In this document: piece by piece, positions 61,151 through 64,000 of the stretch
Layout: each line of letters begins with the position of its first letter
Position numbering within the stretch: the first letter of the stretch is position 1
Source of the DNA: Melanocharis versteri
Taxonomy: Eukaryota; Chordata; Aves; Passeriformes; Melanocharitidae
Assembly: GCA_013397845.1 (NCBI GenBank)
Contig: VZTG01010070.1
Span: 248,001 to 312,000 of the forward strand
Length of the DNA stretch: 64,000 nt
Direction: 5' to 3'
Notes under the pieces: generated by a model
The model's input: only the letters and a program-made list of their open reading frames with translations
What the model was told of the DNA's origin: nothing
Databases searched by the model: none
Translations under genes and position numbers: made by a program

Positions 61151-64000
61151 TAGACAAGATATACAGCAGCACTGAAAACAGAGCATGTACAGTATAAATA
61201 CACTGTAGATTCTGACTAGAACACTGCTTTCTGGAAGTCAGCTGAGCAACAATAAGCCTTTTCAACCTTGAATTTCAGCAGGCAGGTAATAGCACTTAAT
61301 CTGCAGTAGCAAAGCTGACACTGATTATAAAATGATACATATCTAATGTTAATTTTATTTCTTATTACAGTCTGGTTAAAATTAAATTTTCTCCTAGAAA
61401 CTAAATTGCTCTAAGAACTTTCTCCTTGGACTACTTTTGGATCTGGGATTGCTGTGAAATATTATGCAATTCACATTTAAACTCATTTATCAGAAGCCAC
61501 TCTAGCCTGCTCCCTAGGACTGGGAGAGGCTGGGGGCAAGGATGTTTGTTCCTTATTCCTGATGCTGAGCCAAGCCCTGCTCTGTTAATGCTTCCTGGGC
61601 TGGGAAATGAGAATCCCTGCTTTATTCAAAAAGACATACTTGCAGGCAGTACTTGACTTTGAACCCAGATAAACAAAAATTCAGAGACCTCAAGCGGTGA
61701 CTTTGTGGCGTTCGTATCTTCACATATTTACTAAATGTATGATGTTCTGCACCAAAATAGCACAAGGACAAAACACTCAAGACATTAATTCCTTTCATTT
61801 GTAATACATTTCCTGAGTGACACAGATTGCAGCTGCTGCTTCCATATCTTACACGGCTGCACAGAGGGGATCTGCAAGGAGGGAAAGTTAACACAGCCAC
61901 AGCAGTTTAAATAAAAAAGGATTAGTCTTCCTCTAGATGCATGAAAGCTGCACCTGGAATTTTAATATTGATCAAAACATTTGCCAAGTGCCACACAGCC
62001 CTTCTGAAGCTCTCCAAGGGAATATTTACCGTCAGTCAGACTCCTAAGGAAAACAGTATTTTCCATCACCGGATGTTACCGGAAGGCGTGTTCTGGTTTT
62101 CTGATTTCATAGGGCAACCCAGTCCATGTTATCAATTCAATTATGCCAAAAGCTGCCCACAGTAAATCTGCCAAAAAAGCTTTGAACAATGAATAAACCA
62201 AAAAATCAGCAGACCCGAACAGGTTTTTTTAAGCCAAGGCCTCAACAGATGAAACTAAATCAACTTCTTATGACTCAAATTGTCCCAAGGTCAGAATCTC
62301 TTTCTATTTTAAAGGGTCTGGACAGAAAAATAGGTTAATTCAATATTTCGACCGAATATGAGGGGTTATATATAGATACATATGTAAAATACTAAACCAT
62401 CCCATCTCCTTTTATTAGTTTGCTGTTCCAATACTTCAAACGTGCATCAAGTAAACTTCGCTTGTTACTTACTGTAACAGCATATGGCAAAATTGATTTA
62501 CAATAAACCACTTCCTATCCTAATTCCCAAAAACTTGGCAAAATCTCAGAACTGCATAAAATTCTCCTTCCTGCATTGGTTTCAAGCTAGACTAATGAAG
62601 TAGTGCCTGATTTATACTAACAGACAGCTCTGAGCATGCACCACAGATGCATCAGTTTATTGAAAGACATTGTCAAATTAAGAAAAGCAGTTTCTGCAAA
62701 CTCTTCCACATCCTCTTACTCAAGCCAGGCTTACATGAGTTTAATCCACTGGAATCAGCAATTTGTGTGATTTCCTACAAACACTACAGCACTCCAACGA
62801 ATTCACTGCTACTACCGTAAATAAACATAACATTTTCAGTTGGACACGGCACCCGAGCCAGTGAGGAGAGCTCTGCTTTGCTGCCCAAGGGCTGGATTTC
62901 CACTCCAGGAATTGTGCTGTGCAGAAAGGCACAGCTGACCCTGCCTCTTCCCCCCGACTGCCCTGACAGTGTTGCCTCGTTACACCTGGTCTGCCCATCA
63001 CTAGGAGAGGTTGTAACCCACACCAAGCCACGGACTGTGGCTAAAAAATAACCTCAGCAGGAAACGGGGGCTTCTGGACGGGGTAGAGGCCGAGGGAGGA
63101 GGAGTGGTTCAACTGGGGCGGGCGGAAGGAAAAACGACGGAGCTCTTTGGAAGCACAGCACATCTCTCAGCAAAGCAGATGCAGTGCAGCTCCTGCTGCA
63201 CAAGAGGCCTCTGTACCAGCTGCAGAATCCCCTCCTCTGTTTGCTTCAGGAGCTGAACAGCAATTCTGTCCCTTCAATCTAACAAACAAAAAGGCAAGGG
63301 GGCCAAGAAAAAGCCCTTAATAGCCTATATACAAAAGACACTTTTATCCTGATCGGTTTGATTTCATATCACTGCTTTTGATTTATACAAGCTGATTTTT
63401 TTCCATTCTCATCATGCGTCCTCTTCAGTCACAGATTTAATTAAGATTAGGAAAATGAAAAGGTACTGAGAATTAGTCAGATCTTTGAGACAATATCTGT
63501 AACAGTTATTCATTCAGGACTAGCCAGAAAAGATCATGCATATAACACATAATGAGGGGAGAGAGTATGTACCATACCATCATTTCTAATCTATGGAATA
63601 CAATGTAATCTTCTGATGGACAAGTGTCAAACATGACTAATAATTAATTTTTGTGGAATCTCATGCATCCCGTTTCTGAGCTTGGTTTATTCAAGATAGA
63701 GATCTATAGAACCTTTTGGATCATATCTGGCTAAGATACTAGCATTTCAAATATGTTTCACATTCTTAATGGTGACTCCTCACCACAGGTTAAGGTCTCC
63801 TTTTCCTTACACATTCTCTACAGGTTTTTTAACCTAATCTAAGATCGATGGTGAAAAGAAAGCAACTAAATAAAATTGATCAAAGCTTTTGCAACAACAA
63901 GAGACACTGCAGCTCCTGCACTGCCTGAGGATACAGCCTTGGTCAGAGCAAGTTCCTCATAATTTTGGAGCCCCTGTGACAGACTTAGAGTGACTGGCCC
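61151..64000. other. Intergenic sequence; small GC-box patch at 63.1 kb
   Basis: No gene recognised. At about 63050-63145 the sequence is purine- and G-rich and includes GGGGCGGGCGG (an Sp1-type GC box) and CCGAGGGAGGAGGAG, with a handful of CpG. This could be a weak promoter or regulatory patch, but no exon is visible beside it. Confidence 0.45.

Overview
This window is nuclear DNA from a bird, possibly a passerine. The evidence is a set of degraded CR1 LINE 3' ends in both orientations, one solo LTR of a family I recognise from songbird genomes, isolated CpG islands in an otherwise AT-leaning background, and a spliced nuclear gene for a mitochondrial protein with typical vertebrate residues. 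No bacterial-style gene array, CRISPR array or operon is present.

The only protein-coding gene I can support is UQCRFS1 (Rieske iron-sulfur protein of respiratory complex III) on the + strand. Its CpG-island promoter region lies at about 12,020-12,605. A gap-like single N sits at 12,512, and a long intron follows. The last exon, at 14,443-15,053, encodes essentially the whole mature protein, with both iron-sulfur ligand motifs intact. Two AATAAA signals follow within 180 bases. Exon 1, which should encode the presequence, was not found in the readable sequence; the N inside the CpG island is the likeliest place for it to have been lost.

The rest is intergenic. Positions 1-12,000 hold two CR1 copies and an old 57-bp tandem duplication. 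From 15,250 to the end there is no recognisable exon, so this looks like a gene desert. It contains an old CR1/L3-type reverse-transcriptase fragment (about 16,885-17,425), more CR1 3' ends (18.57, 25.3, 29.3 and 61.0 kb), an orphan CpG island (38,870-39,430), a solo LTR (about 58,150-58,691), simple repeats, a 34-base N gap (53,913-53,946), and several AT-rich homeobox-motif-rich blocks that look like candidate conserved non-coding elements. Conservation cannot be checked here.

The points most worth following up are the missing UQCRFS1 exon 1 with its N, the polypurine tract beside that promoter, and the orphan CpG island at 39 kb. I see no sign of a new multi-gene system.
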